Of a DNA stretch of 64,000 nt, positions 36,047 to 45,469 are shown in pieces (within the stretch, counting starts at the first letter, position 1; each line of letters opens with the position of its first letter). A program made the translations under genes and the position numbers. The stretch spans positions 35,650-99,649 of the forward strand of contig PHEY01000008.1 in assembly GCA_002841335.1 (NCBI GenBank), in the 5' to 3' direction. Under the pieces are notes generated by a model, which was given only the letters and a program-made list of their open reading frames with translations, was not told the origin of the DNA and did not search any database. The stretch comes from Actinobacteria bacterium HGW-Actinobacteria-2 (GTDB taxonomy: Bacteria > Actinomycetota > Actinomycetes > Propionibacteriales > Propionibacteriaceae).

Positions 36047-37033
36047 ATGGATCTGTTGGTTCTTGGTGGCACCCGCTTCGTCGGACGCGCGGTGGCGGAC
36101 GAAGCCCTGCGACGCGGATGGCGGGTCACCGCGGTCCATCGCGGACTCACCGGACAGCCGCCCGACGGCGTCGACGTCCGGCTTGCCGACCGCACCGACA
36201 CCGACGCCCTGGCCGCCGCACTGGGCGACACCAGGTGGGATGCCGTCGTCGACACCTGGTCGGGCGCACCACAGGTCACCACCCGCGCCGCCGCCCTGCT
36301 CGCCGGCCGCGCCCGGCGCTACAGCTACATCTCCAGCACCTCGGTCTATGCCTGGGGCACCCACCACGGGGAGGGATCTCCGGTGGTCGATGGCGACCCA
36401 GAGGCGACCGACGGCGACTATGCCGCGATCAAGCGCGGCTCCGAGTTAGGCATTCTGGCAGCGTTCCCCGACGCGCTCATCGCTCGTCCGGGACTGATTC
36501 TCGGCCCGCACGAGGACATCGGACGACTGCCCTGGTGGCTGCACCGGATCGCCGCCGGTGGACGCGTGGTCGCCCCTGGCGACCCGGTGCGTCCGCTGCA
36601 GTACGTGGACGCGCGCGACCTGGCGTCCTGGCTGCTGTCGGGGCTGGCCGACGGGTTGATCGGCCCGGTGGATGTGATCAGCCGGTCGGGGCACACCACC
36701 ACGTCCGGCCTGCTCGAGGCCTGCATCACAGCGACCGGCTCGGACGCCGAGCTGGTCTGGGTCGACCAGGAGCGCTTGGCCGCGGCCGGTGTCGAGCCCT
36801 GGACGCAGCTGCCGTGTTGGGTACCGCAGACCGAGGAGTTCGCCGGCTTCCTCGAAGCCGACACCACCCTGGCCGCACGCACGGGCCTGGTCTGTCGCCC
36901 GGTCGGCGACACGGTCGCCGACACCTGGGCCTGGTTGCAGGCCGAGGGCCGGCCCGTCCAGCGCGCCGATCGCCCGGTTCACGGCCTCCCGGCCGAGCTG
37001 GAACGCCGCCTACTCGACGACTCGCCTCGCTGA
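36047..37033 (+). CDS. NAD-dependent epimerase/dehydratase family protein (SDR)
   Basis: 328 residues. The N-terminal LVLGGTRFVGRAV is the GxxxxxG dinucleotide loop of an extended SDR; SSTSVYAWG and DGDYAAIKRGSE carry a Ser/Tyr-like pair and a YxxxK variant (DYAAIKR). The C-terminal part (WVPQTEEFAGF) resembles actinobacterial reductases annotated as NAD-dependent epimerases. ATG 36047 is the natural start, just before the Rossmann strand; GAGGAT 6 nt upstream may be a leaderless -10. Product unknown; it is not in a sugar or cell-wall cluster. Confidence 0.8.
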   Translation: MDLLVLGGTRFVGRAVADEALRRGWRVTAVHRGLTGQPPDGVDVRLADRTDTDALAAALGDTRWDAVVDTWSGAPQVTTRAAALLAGRARRYSYISSTSVYAWGTHHGEGSPVVDGDPEATDGDYAAIKRGSELGILAAFPDALIARPGLILGPHEDIGRLPWWLHRIAAGGRVVAPGDPVRPLQYVDARDLASWLLSGLADGLIGPVDVISRSGHTTTSGLLEACITATGSDAELVWVDQERLAAAGVEPWTQLPCWVPQTEEFAGFLEADTTLAARTGLVCRPVGDTVADTWAWLQAEGRPVQRADRPVHGLPAELERRLLDDSPR

Positions 37034-37080
37034 AGCCTCCGCCACGAGACTGCGGGCGGCCAGCGACACGGAGAAACCAC

Positions 37081-37110
37081 AGCGCCGGCCACCCGAAGGT
37101 GACCGGCGCT
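37081..37110 (-). terminator. UUCG-loop terminator of the rpsF-rplI operon
   Basis: On the minus strand a 13-bp stem (AGCGCCGGTCACC with GGTGGCCGGCGCT, one wobble) is capped by a TTCG tetraloop, 15 bp after the rplI stop. Confidence 0.82.
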
Positions 37111-37124
37111 GTTGAGAACTGCGA

Positions 37125-37571
37125 TCAGGCGGCGTCGACCGTCACCGTGATGTGGGCCACCACGCCGGCGGTCAGCTTGATGCCAACCGTGTGGGCGCCA
37201 GTGGTCTTGATCGGCTTGACGATGTCGATGCTGCGCTTGTCGAGGGCCGGACCGCCGGCCTTCTTCACCGCGAGCACGATGTCGGACGCGGTGACCGCGC
37301 CGAACAGCTTGCCCGACTCGGCAGCCTGAGCCGGCAGGGAAACCTGCAGCGCCTCGAGCTGCTCGCGCACCTGAATGGCGTGCTCGGTGCCACGGATCTC
37401 GCGAGCATCGCGTGCCCGCTTGATGCCCTCGATCTGCTTCTCCGCACCGCGGGTCCACTTGATCGCGAAGCTGCGCGGCAGCAGGAAGTTACGGCCGTAG
37501 CCGTCCTTCACCTCAACGACGTCGCCGGCAACACCGAGGTGCTCCACGGGAGCAGTAAGAATGAGCTTCAT
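37125..37571 (-). CDS. rplI: 50S ribosomal protein L9
   Basis: 148 residues. MKLILTAPVEHLGVAGDVVEVKDGYGRNFLLP is the well conserved L9 N-terminus that binds 23S rRNA; the long connecting helix and C-terminal domain (VKKAGGPALDKRSI, GAHTVGIKLTAGV) follow. Last gene of the rpsF-ssb-rpsR-rplI operon, followed by a strong terminator. Confidence 0.97.
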   Translation of the reverse strand: MKLILTAPVEHLGVAGDVVEVKDGYGRNFLLPRSFAIKWTRGAEKQIEGIKRARDAREIRGTEHAIQVREQLEALQVSLPAQAAESGKLFGAVTASDIVLAVKKAGGPALDKRSIDIVKPIKTTGAHTVGIKLTAGVVAHITVTVDAA

Positions 37572-37586
37572 CTCACCAACCCCTTA

Positions 37587-37823
37587 TCAACGCGAGTTCG
37601 AGGCGTAGGGCAGCAGGGCGACTTCGCGAGCGTTCTTCACCGCGATAGCAACCTTGCGCTGCTCCTGAACCGACAGACCGGTAACCCGACGAGCCCGGAT
37701 CTTGCCGCGCTCGGAGATGAACTTCCGCAGCGTGGCGGTGTCCTTGTAGTCGATGGTGCCGATGCGAATGGACTTCGCCGGCACGATCTTCTTTGATTTC
37801 ACAGGCTTGCGCTGTGAGGCCAT
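37587..37823 (-). CDS. rpsR: 30S ribosomal protein S18
   Basis: 78 residues with the S18 core [17 protein letters not shown] and [16 protein letters not shown]. No zinc-binding cysteines are present, so it is the C-minus form. It lies between ssb and rplI in the conserved order. Confidence 0.97.
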   Translation of the reverse strand: MASQRKPVKSKKIVPAKSIRIGTIDYKDTATLRKFISERGKIRARRVTGLSVQEQRKVAIAVKNAREVALLPYASNSR

Positions 37824-37909
37824 TGTGGTGCTCTCCTTGACTTATGAAAGCCCGGCGTGGTGCCGGAATGACGTGATGGTCGATGCCGCGGTGGCGGCAC
37901 CGAAAGGCA

Positions 37910-38407
37910 TCAGAACGGGGGCTCTTCGCTCTGGGCGCCAGCCCAGGGATCAGCGCCGCCGCCGCTGCTTGCCTGCCCGCCGCCGCGGTTCCAGTTGGAA
38001 CCGCCGGACGAGCCGCCGCTGTAGTTGCCGCCGCCGGAGCCACCCTGATTGCGGGAGACCTTGGCCGTGGCGTACTTCAGGGCCGGACCGACCTCTTCGA
38101 CCTCGACTTCGAACACCGTGCGCTTCTCGCCTTCACGGGTTTCGTAGCTACGCGAACGCAGCCGACCCTGAACAATGACCCGCATCCCCTTGGTGAGGGA
38201 TTCGGCAACGTTCTCGGCCGCCTGGCGCCACACAGCGCAGTTGAGGAACATGGCGTCGCCGTCCTTCCACTCGCCGCTCGCGCGGTCGAGGGTGCGGGGC
38301 GTCGAGGCGACAGTGAAGTTCGCCACCGGCGCACCGGACGGAGTGAAACGCAACTCGGGGTCGGCAGTTAGGTTGCCGACGATGGTGATGATGGTCTCGC
38401 CTGCCAT
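37910..38407 (-). CDS. ssb: Single-stranded DNA-binding protein
   Basis: 165 residues. The start is [21 protein letters not shown]; longer in-frame starts add unrelated residues. The OB fold spans about 1-112, a Gly/Ser/Asn-rich linker 115-150, and the acidic tip ends [13 protein letters not shown], the protein-interaction tail. Placed between rpsF and rpsR as in most bacteria. Confidence 0.97.
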   Translation of the reverse strand: MAGETIITIVGNLTADPELRFTPSGAPVANFTVASTPRTLDRASGEWKDGDAMFLNCAVWRQAAENVAESLTKGMRVIVQGRLRSRSYETREGEKRTVFEVEVEEVGPALKYATAKVSRNQGGSGGGNYSGGSSGGSNWNRGGGQASSGGGADPWAGAQSEEPPF

Positions 38408-38492
38408 GTTTGGTGTCTTTCGATCGGACTTGAATGGGTTACCTCGACCAAGGGTGTCAGCTTGCGCCGACAATGGCGAGGCTTCCTGTGAA

Positions 38493-38783
38493 TCAGTGCA
38501 GGTCGGGGCGGATCACCTTGGTCCGCATGATCTGCTCGTTCAGAGTGAACTGGCGATCCATCTCCTTCACCACGGCCGGCTCAGCGGTCACGTTGATGAT
38601 GGCGTAGATGCCTTCGGACTTCTTCTTGATGTCGTAAGCCAGACGACGCCGGCCCCACACATCAATGTTGTCCACGGTGCCGCCGGACTTCTTCAGTCCG
38701 GCCAGCGGCTTGTCCAGCAAGCCGTTCACCTGACGATCGTCGACTTCGGGATCAATGATCACCACGACTTCGTAGGAACGCAT
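38493..38783 (-). CDS. rpsF: 30S ribosomal protein S6
   Basis: 96 residues, [19 protein letters not shown] at the N-terminus and [20 protein letters not shown] in the middle. AGGAGGTGG precedes the ATG. First gene of the operon; S6 and S18 are partners in the small subunit. The promoter should lie in 38784-38926, where S6-S18 autoregulatory leader structure is common, but no specific element was recognised. Confidence 0.97.
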   Translation of the reverse strand: MRSYEVVVIIDPEVDDRQVNGLLDKPLAGLKKSGGTVDNIDVWGRRRLAYDIKKKSEGIYAIINVTAEPAVVKEMDRQFTLNEQIMRTKVIRPDLH

Positions 38784-38926
38784 ACGCGAACTCCACCTCC
38801 TCTGGTCTAGAGCGGCTACGGGCGGTTCCCGTAGCAGGAGGGCGTATCTTCGACCATCCCGAGGGACGGCCGACGGCCCAGCTTACCGGCAGCACCGGCG
38901 CAGGGGCCAATTGCTGACCGGGCCGC

Positions 38927-39646
38927 CTACCGGGCGATCTTCGAGGTCGCAGCCGACACGACGCGGACCGGATCCTGACCAGGCACTCGGACGGTGACGG
39001 CGACGGTGAGCTTCTTGCGCGAGTCCCGCTTGGCCAGCCGATAGGTCGCCTTGGTGGCGCCGACGATCTTCTTGCCGTTGCGGTACCAGCGGTAGCTGAC
39101 CTTCGACCCATCTGCGCCAGTGACCTGCACCGCGGCATGGAGCTTCTTGCCGATCCGCGGGGTACCGGAGATGGTCGGGGTACCGACGCTGAAGGGCTGG
39201 GACGGCTTGTCGATCTTGGTGAGCGCGATGTCGATGCCGGCCAGGTGGTTGCCCTGTGTCAGATCGATGTATCCCGCCACGCCCGGGCGGTACTCGCCGT
39301 AGGAGGTCTGGGTAAACACGTCGCGGTACTGATCGCCGGGATCCACCCAGACCGTGACCATGTTCGACGAGCCTGGGAAGTCGAAGGACACCGAATACGT
39401 GCCGTCAGGTGCCGTCGTCGTGCAATCGCCGTAGTTCTGATAGCCCTGATCGCCGTAGATGGCACCGCTGGCACACACCGTGAGCCCACCGGTCGGCGTC
39501 CCGTCCAAGGTGACCCGACCGGCAACCGAGGTGGAGGTGGCGTCCGCATGTGCAGGTGCCGGTGCAGCGAGCAGAGCAGTCGTGACAGCAATGGCTGCAC
39601 CGACGAGCACGCTCAGTGCGCGACGCGATTTGAATGGTGGCTGCAA
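38927..39646 (-). CDS. Secreted protein with carboxypeptidase-regulatory-like and Ig-like repeats
   Basis: 239 residues. TTG 39646 is preferred to ATG 39670 because TTCGGGGGGATTTCC, a ribosome site, lies directly before it; the same sequence type precedes the next gene. A signal peptide (KSRRALSVLVGAAIAVT, AHA-D cleavage) is followed by a beta-sandwich domain of the carboxypeptidase-regulatory type (SVAGRVTLDGTPTGGLTV, about 40-150). A bacterial Ig-like module follows (SYRWYRNGKKIVGATKATYR, about 175-235). Probably an extracellular adhesion or surface protein. No sorting signal is seen. Confidence 0.75.
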   Translation of the reverse strand: MQPPFKSRRALSVLVGAAIAVTTALLAAPAPAHADATSTSVAGRVTLDGTPTGGLTVCASGAIYGDQGYQNYGDCTTTAPDGTYSVSFDFPGSSNMVTVWVDPGDQYRDVFTQTSYGEYRPGVAGYIDLTQGNHLAGIDIALTKIDKPSQPFSVGTPTISGTPRIGKKLHAAVQVTGADGSKVSYRWYRNGKKIVGATKATYRLAKRDSRKKLTVAVTVRVPGQDPVRVVSAATSKIAR

Positions 39647-39750
39647 GGAAATCCCCCCGAATGTCTGCATGCCCGCGGCCTCACAGGTGGAGGCACCCTT
39701 CCAGAATGGCGCAAGCGCGCGACGTTCGCCACTCGCCTGGGTGAAGATAC

Positions 39751-40959
39751 TCAGCGCCAGCCGACCTTCTTGGTGGCCGCCGAGACCATAGTGAGGCTGG
39801 TGTAGCCGGCGAGTCGGCCGGTGACCTTGACGGTCACCTTCTTGCGCCAGTCGCGCCAGGTGAGCCGGTAGGTGGCCTTCGTCGCCCCGCTGATCTTGAC
39901 CCCGTTGCGGTACCACCGGTAGCTCAGCGCCACGCCGTCCGGGCCCCACCCGCCGACCTTCGCCCTGAGGCGAGCGCCGACCTTGGCCTTGCCCGAGATG
40001 GACGGTGCAGTACCGGTCACCTTGGTCGGAGCGACCGGCTTGGACGCGATCAGGGTGACCGAAGCCTCATGCTGGTTGGCTCCGATCATCAGGCTGCCGT
40101 CCTGGTATCCGGCAGCGGTGATCACCAGGCTCGGGAAGTAGTGGAAGGGAAGGTCGACGTCGATCCGGAAGACGCCGTCCGCGCCGGTGGTGTCGCACAG
40201 GGTGTGCAGACACACCGTGGCCCCCGCGATCGGAGCGCCTGCCTCGTCGACCACCGTGCCACCGACGTAGGGCACCGCGGCGAGTTCGAAATCCCAGGCC
40301 TGGCCGGCCGTGGTCGCGTCGATCAGCTGCGGGCCAGAGACCTCTGACCATGCCGCGGTGTAGCTGGGGTAGAACGTCATGACGTAGGGCCCCTCGCCCG
40401 GATCAGCGACCAGCTGATGCAGGCCCGCAGCGATCCCCCGGACGGTGTAGGCCCCGGACGCATCAGTCTGCGGGCAGGCGATGTCGGGTCCGGCGCATAC
40501 CCAGACGTCCGCGACCGGCTTGCCGTCGAAGGTGACCTTGCCGGAGATGTCGAGGCCCGGGGTCATCGTGATCTGGGCGTAGATGTTGGCGGTGGTCAGA
40601 TCGAACGCGTCGGGCCGATAGGGGCCGGACGGCACCGGCCACCAGGTGGCCGCGTCCTCACCGGTGGGGTCGGTGACCAGCAGGTAGTAGCTGCCCACCG
40701 GCTGATAGCCGAGCCAGAACTTGCCATCGGAGCGAGTGACCGAGGAGGCGATGGTTGTGCGCCGCTGATCGGCATCAATGGTGTACAGGGTGGCCACCAG
40801 GTTCGCCGCCGGCGCTCCGGTCGAGGTCGTGACCACCCCGCCGATCCACCCCGAGTTCGTGCTGTCGGCCAGCGCCGCCGAGCTCACTCCCACCAGCAAA
40901 CCGATGGTGAGCGCCAGTCCGAGCACGGCACCAAGCAGTATGCGAATGCCTCGCCTCAT
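39751..40959 (-). CDS. Secreted multi-domain protein, paralogous C-terminal Ig-like module
   Basis: 402 residues. ATG 40959 is chosen over GTG 40977 because GGGGGAA lies between them as a ribosome site. A signal peptide ends near ALA-D (about 28-31). Three regulatory-like beta domains follow (SGWIGGVVTTSTGAPAANLV; KVTFDGKPVADVWVC; VDEAGAPIAGATVCL), then the Ig-like module SYRWYRNGKKISGATKATYR (about 350-395) found in both neighbours. It is 80 bp upstream of the gene at 38927 on the same strand. Function unknown beyond an extracellular location. Confidence 0.75.
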   Translation of the reverse strand: MRRGIRILLGAVLGLALTIGLLVGVSSAALADSTNSGWIGGVVTTSTGAPAANLVATLYTIDADQRRTTIASSVTRSDGKFWLGYQPVGSYYLLVTDPTGEDAATWWPVPSGPYRPDAFDLTTANIYAQITMTPGLDISGKVTFDGKPVADVWVCAGPDIACPQTDASGAYTVRGIAAGLHQLVADPGEGPYVMTFYPSYTAAWSEVSGPQLIDATTAGQAWDFELAAVPYVGGTVVDEAGAPIAGATVCLHTLCDTTGADGVFRIDVDLPFHYFPSLVITAAGYQDGSLMIGANQHEASVTLIASKPVAPTKVTGTAPSISGKAKVGARLRAKVGGWGPDGVALSYRWYRNGVKISGATKATYRLTWRDWRKKVTVKVTGRLAGYTSLTMVSAATKKVGWR

Positions 40960-40977
40960 CCGATTCCCCCGAATCAC

Positions 40978-41313
40978 TCAGCCGACGCGAAACGCTCCCC
41001 CGCTTCGACGTCCCCTTAAGAGTGACCCAATCGGGGTGGTAATTCAACTGATGACTAGCGATGCGACCCCGAACTCGGGTGCGCGATGAGGTGTCTAGCG
41101 CACCTTCGCGGTCTTGGCCGAGGTCACCACAATCCTCCGGTCAGCGACCGTCGCGCCAGCATCGGCCCACCGGCGCGACTGCCCGGCACCGGGTCATGAC
41201 CAGGCAGCGAACCGGTCGCGTGGACGCTGATCGTGACCCGGCCAGGCTGACCTCCGACTCGACAGAATGCAGCCGTAGACCGGCCGTGTCCCCCTGTAGG
41301 CACGGTTTGCCGT
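40978..41313. other. Gene-free divergent intergenic region
   Basis: About 336 bp between two divergent secreted-protein genes. It should hold both promoters; apart from the TAGCCT box at 41314 no operator, repeat or RNA was recognised. Confidence 0.5.
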
Positions 41314-41319
41314 TAGCCT
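41314..41319 (+). promoter_or_regulatory. -10 box of a probably leaderless promoter (M15-like gene)
   Basis: TAGCCT, 6 nt before ATG 41326, same box and spacing as before the HAD gene at 23673. Confidence 0.55.
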
Positions 41320-41325
41320 GGCCAA

Positions 41326-42840
41326 ATGCCTCGCTCCACCACTCGGGCGCGATCGCTGGCCCGCACCACCGCTGCCGCCATTGGCGGGCTGCTGAGCCTC
41401 AGCCTGCTCGCCCCGCCGGTTCCGGCGTCCGCCAAGACTCCACCGCCGCCGCGGGCGCTCGCGTCGGTCCAGATCGACGCGCATCTGGGCTACATGCCGC
41501 AGACGACGTGCTCACCCTCGGCGAAACCCGGCACCAAAGCGGTGCTGAAGCTGCTGATCAAGACCTGGGGCGGTTCGTCCTCGGGGATCTCTCGCGGCTG
41601 CGGCGTCGGTGGACGTTCCGAGCACAAAGAGGGACGTGCGTTCGACTGGCATATGAGCGTGAAGAAGGCCAGCCAACGCAAGCGAGTGAATGCCGCCCTC
41701 GCCTGGATCACAGCCAACAACGGTGAGGTCGCGCTGCGACTGGGCATCATGTACGTGATCTGGAACCAGCACATCTGGAGCGTCTACTACCCCGAACTCG
41801 GCTGGCGGCTGATGGAGGATCGTGGCGGCCCCACCGCCAACCACAAGGACCACGTCCACATCTCACTGTCCTGGGACGGCGCTTACCAGCAGACGTCCTG
41901 GTGGACGGGCCAGCCGATCACCGATCCGCTGAACTCCCGGTGCGGGGCGGCCGGGGTGCGCGCCTGCCTGCCCGTGATCGCGCGGACGACCGCCGCCTGG
42001 CCGTACCAGTTCACCGAGGTGCCGGCGAGCTTCACCCCCGCGCCCTGGGTTCTGCCCGGGGTCGGCGGGAGCCCTCGCGTCGGCATCCTGCAGCGGGCCG
42101 TCCCCGGTAAGTGGGTGCCCGCCGACGCCACGGTCGCCTATCAGTGGACCGCGGACGGAGTGCCCATTCCGGGAGCCACCGAGTCGACCTACCTGATCCC
42201 TCCCGAGCAGGTGGGCAAGGAAGTGGAGGTGCGAGTCACCGCGACCGCTGCGGACGGCACCCCTCTCGGCACTCGCGCGTCGAACAACATCGCCGACGTC
42301 TACCCCGCGCCGATGAGCGGCAGCGTGCCGGTGATCGTCGGCAACCGAGCCCCGGCCAACACTCTGAGCGTCGACCTCGGCGCCTGGTCACCGTCGCCCA
42401 GCAGCGTCAGCTTCCGATGGCTGCGCGACGGCAAGAAGATCACAGGCGCAACCGCCGCTACCTTCACCGTCCGGCCCAAGGATCGTGGCCACAAGATCTC
42501 GGTCAGAGTGACCGGACGCCTTTTCGGCTACACCACGGTCACCCGCACCTCAGCGAAGGTGAAGATCGTCAAGGGGTTCAACCCCGCCACGGTGGCCGTC
42601 ACCGGCACCCCGGCCGTCGGCCAGGCCCTCAGCGGCGGGCTCGTCGGCCTGACTCCGGCGCCGACCTCGGTCAGCTTCCAGTGGTATGCCGACGGCGCCC
42701 CGATCGTCGGTGCGACGGCCGCTTCCTACACGCCCACCAGCGATCAGGCCGGGGCTTCCCTGACCCTCGTGGTGGTCGCATCGCGCAGTGGCTACGCCGC
42801 AACCGAACTGCGATCGACGCCGGTGGGTCCGATCGGCTGA
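41326..42840 (+). CDS. Secreted M15-like peptidase with three Ig-like modules
   Basis: 504 residues with a signal peptide (cleavage near ASA-K, about 36). The N-terminal domain (45-195) has RSEHKEGRAFDW, the H-x6-D half of the LAS/M15 zinc site, and DHVHISLSWDG, which supplies the H-x-H half, so all three metal ligands are present. Enzymes of this type cut peptidoglycan stem peptides. Three Ig-like repeats follow (about 225-320, 325-405, 410-504), the middle with FRWLRDGKKITGATAATF. The repeat type is shared with the two divergent secreted genes nearby, suggesting a common cell-surface target. Confidence 0.8.
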   Translation: MPRSTTRARSLARTTAAAIGGLLSLSLLAPPVPASAKTPPPPRALASVQIDAHLGYMPQTTCSPSAKPGTKAVLKLLIKTWGGSSSGISRGCGVGGRSEHKEGRAFDWHMSVKKASQRKRVNAALAWITANNGEVALRLGIMYVIWNQHIWSVYYPELGWRLMEDRGGPTANHKDHVHISLSWDGAYQQTSWWTGQPITDPLNSRCGAAGVRACLPVIARTTAAWPYQFTEVPASFTPAPWVLPGVGGSPRVGILQRAVPGKWVPADATVAYQWTADGVPIPGATESTYLIPPEQVGKEVEVRVTATAADGTPLGTRASNNIADVYPAPMSGSVPVIVGNRAPANTLSVDLGAWSPSPSSVSFRWLRDGKKITGATAATFTVRPKDRGHKISVRVTGRLFGYTTVTRTSAKVKIVKGFNPATVAVTGTPAVGQALSGGLVGLTPAPTSVSFQWYADGAPIVGATAASYTPTSDQAGASLTLVVVASRSGYAATELRSTPVGPIG

Positions 42841-43041
42841 GCGCAACTCCGGCCTACCGGACGCCAGCCAGATCGGCGCCGGTGAGGGTGGCGCCGCCCG
42901 AAATCGTCCGGCCTATTGGCGTGGAACCCCTGGCGGCAGCATTACCGGGCAATCAGTTTCTCGCAGTGGCAAAAGACGAACGGCGTTCACATTGTTTTGG
43001 GTGCGCCCACACTCGCGCGCACCGGAATTCGGCGGCGCCGG

Positions 43042-43287
43042 TCAGCGATCAGCCAGATGGAGCCGCAGTTCGTCGGGGAGTTCCGACATCAAGCCCAGCA
43101 AAGAAACCAGCCGCAGGTAGTGGCCGCGCAATGCAGCCGAAGGGAGATGCTCCCCACTGAGCCATCCCTGCGCAGTCGTGGTCGGCACCCCCGCCAAGCG
43201 AGCTACCGCGCGAATTGAAAGATGCCGCGACAACCGAGCCTCATTCACTCGCCTCGCGAAGTCCCGACTGACAAGCCCAGCGGACAT
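43042..43287 (-). CDS. Miniature helix-turn-helix protein A
   Basis: 81 residues, almost entirely one HTH unit: RHLSIRAVARLAGVPTTTAQ then GWLSGEHLPSAALRGHYL, typical of XRE/Cro-type folds where HLSIR and GVP mark helices 1-2 and GW starts the wing or helix 4. It is a paralogue of the gene at 43337, identical in layout with a 26-residue N-terminal lead before HLS. No partner toxin or phage gene is adjacent. The stretch 42841-43041 upstream of its stop holds nothing recognised. Confidence 0.7.
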   Translation of the reverse strand: MSAGLVSRDFARRVNEARLSRHLSIRAVARLAGVPTTTAQGWLSGEHLPSAALRGHYLRLVSLLGLMSELPDELRLHLADR

Positions 43288-43336
43288 ACCCCGATTGTCT
43301 CAGGAATCACCTGGGTCCGCACCGATTATCGATGCT

Positions 43337-43579
43337 TCAGCTCTCTTCGTCCTGCCACAACCCCGCATGCAAGAAGTGGCCGAGTTCCAGGTAGGCCACC
43401 AACGCCAAGAACTTCGGCCGCAGCGCCGGCGTTGGAAAGTGGCGCCCCTGAAGCCAGCCATGCATGGTGGAGGCAGGGACGCCGGAGATCTGCGCTGCGC
43501 GCCGGACCGAGAGATGCCGGTCCATGCGGGACTGGTTGACCATTGCGGCTATCTCCGCGCGACTCGGCCTGTCTTGCAC
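43337..43579 (-). CDS. Miniature helix-turn-helix protein B
   Basis: 80 residues. GTG 43579 is chosen because AGGAG precedes it and because the product then aligns end to end with protein A: RHLSVRRAAQISGVPASTMH and GWLQGRHFPTPALRPKFLAL. The two are tandem paralogues 49 bp apart on the same strand. The C-terminus (LELGHFLHAGLWQDEES) differs from A. Role unknown; a small DNA-binding regulator is likely. Confidence 0.65.
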   Translation of the reverse strand: MQDRPSRAEIAAMVNQSRMDRHLSVRRAAQISGVPASTMHGWLQGRHFPTPALRPKFLALVAYLELGHFLHAGLWQDEES

Positions 43580-43836
43580 ATCTCTCCTGCGGGGGCGATC
43601 GGAGTGGTTGCGGCCACCCCAGGGAAAAGGGTGCAGGCACTGACCCATCCCAGCGGACTGCGGTCAGATCAACGTCCTAGGCGATCACCGCCATGATCGC
43701 ACCCCTCATTGGTTGACCAACTCACCAGTGCCCCCCTCAGACTGGTGCCAGTGCCTGCAGCACTAGTGAACGCCACCTTCCGAATAATTCAGATAGGCGT
43801 ACCCACACTTCGTACAGACTCGTACACCTGCGCGGT

Positions 43837-45459
43837 TTAGATACCCGCCCAGGTTCGATAGCCGCCATCAAGGTTACGGACGCGGCGTCCGCATTGCGAG
43901 AGGATTCGGGCGCCCACGTACGAGCGCGCCCCGGACCAGCAATAGAGGATCACGTCCTCGGAAATCTCATCGATTCGAGCACGCAACTCGTCCACCGGGA
44001 TGCTGATCGCGCCCTCGATCATTCCGCGCTCCAGCTCCAGGGGCGTGCGCACGTCAATCACCTGAATGCCCGCGTCCAGCAGCGCGGGCAACTCGTGCCA
44101 CTGAATGGTCTCAATCAGGCCGTCGCGCAGGTTCTCGGCCTGGAAGCCGAGCATGTTCACCGGGTCCTTGGCCGAGCTGAACGGCGGTGCGTAGCTCAGC
44201 TCCAGATCTGCCAAGTCGGACGCAGTCAGGCCACCACGCATTGCCGTCGCAATGACGTCAATGCGCTTGTCAACGCCGCTTCCGCCGACGCCTTGGGCGC
44301 CGAGGATCGCGTCGGTCTCGGCGTCGATCACCAGCTTGAGGTGCATCTCCTCGCCGCCGGGATAGTAGCCGGCGTGGTTGTCGGGGTGGGTGTGCACGAC
44401 GCGCACCTTGCGACCGGCGGCCACCGCACGCTTCTCCGTCCAACCGGTCGCGGCGGCCTGCAGGCCGAACAGCCCGACGATCGCGGTGCCCAAGACCGTG
44501 TTGGAGCTCACCTTGCGTCCGGCGATGACGTCGGCGACCAGGCGACCATGCCGGTTCGCCGGCCCGGCCAGCGGCACCATGGCGCCGTCACCGGTGATCG
44601 CGTCACGCTTCACCACCGCGTCGCCGACGGCGTAGATCGAGGGGTCCGAGGTGCGCTGGAACTCGTCGACCACGATCCCGCCGCGTTCGTTCACTTCCAG
44701 GCCTGCTCCGGACGCCAGCCCCGACTCCGGGCGGACGCCAATGGCGGCGATCACCAGTCCGGCCGGCAGGGTGCGACCGTCGGAGAGGGTGACAGTAGTG
44801 TCGGCAATCTCGGTCACCGACGCCCCGGTGACGACCTCGACGCCGCGACCTTCCAGCTCCCACTGGACGCGAATCGCCATCTCCACATCGAGCGGGGCCA
44901 TGATCTGGTCAGCGAGCTCGACGACGGCGACCTGCAGTCCACGCTCGACGAGGTTCTCGGCCAGTTCGAGGCCGATGAAGCCACCGCCCATGATCACCGC
45001 GGTCTTGTTGTCACCGGCGAGCACCTCGGCGACCTTGGTCGCCATGGTGTCGGTGTCGGCGACATTGCGCAGGGTCAGCGCACGCTCCACACCGGGGATC
45101 GGCGGGATGAACGGTGCCGCCCCCGGCGCGAGGATCAGATTGTCGTACGACTCGGTGTACTCAGTGCCGGTGAGAGTCTCGCGAACGGTGACGGTCTTGG
45201 CCGCGCGGTCGATGGAGACCACTTCGGAGTTGACCCGGACGTCCACGTTGAAGCGGCGGTTGATGCTCTCGGGAGTCTCCAGCAGCAGGGACTCGCGCCG
45301 AGTGATCACACCGCCGACGTAGTACGGCAGGCCACAGTTCGCGAACGACACATGCCCGGAGCGCTCCAAGACCAGAATCTCGGCGTTTTCGTCCATCCGG
45401 CGCAGACGAGTGGCAGCGGACATGCCCCCGGCAACGCCCCCAACAATCACGGTTCTCAT
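43837..45459 (-). CDS. CoA-disulfide reductase-like flavoprotein fused to rhodanese
   Basis: 540 residues. The pyridine-nucleotide-disulfide reductase part (1-440) has the FAD loop VGGVAGGMSAATRLRR, the single redox Cys42 in SFANCGLPYY typical of CoADR/NADH oxidase-type enzymes, and the NAD loop AVIMGGGFIGLELAE. The C-terminal rhodanese domain (about 455-540) keeps its active Cys507 in YCWSGARSY. Such fusions (CoADR-RHD) reduce CoA-persulfide or polysulfide. A CsoR/CstR-like palindrome sits 11 bp before the start, in line with induction by sulfide stress or copper. Confidence 0.9.
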   Translation of the reverse strand: MRTVIVGGVAGGMSAATRLRRMDENAEILVLERSGHVSFANCGLPYYVGGVITRRESLLLETPESINRRFNVDVRVNSEVVSIDRAAKTVTVRETLTGTEYTESYDNLILAPGAAPFIPPIPGVERALTLRNVADTDTMATKVAEVLAGDNKTAVIMGGGFIGLELAENLVERGLQVAVVELADQIMAPLDVEMAIRVQWELEGRGVEVVTGASVTEIADTTVTLSDGRTLPAGLVIAAIGVRPESGLASGAGLEVNERGGIVVDEFQRTSDPSIYAVGDAVVKRDAITGDGAMVPLAGPANRHGRLVADVIAGRKVSSNTVLGTAIVGLFGLQAAATGWTEKRAVAAGRKVRVVHTHPDNHAGYYPGGEEMHLKLVIDAETDAILGAQGVGGSGVDKRIDVIATAMRGGLTASDLADLELSYAPPFSSAKDPVNMLGFQAENLRDGLIETIQWHELPALLDAGIQVIDVRTPLELERGMIEGAISIPVDELRARIDEISEDVILYCWSGARSYVGARILSQCGRRVRNLDGGYRTWAGI

Positions 45460-45469
45460 GGCTGGAACT

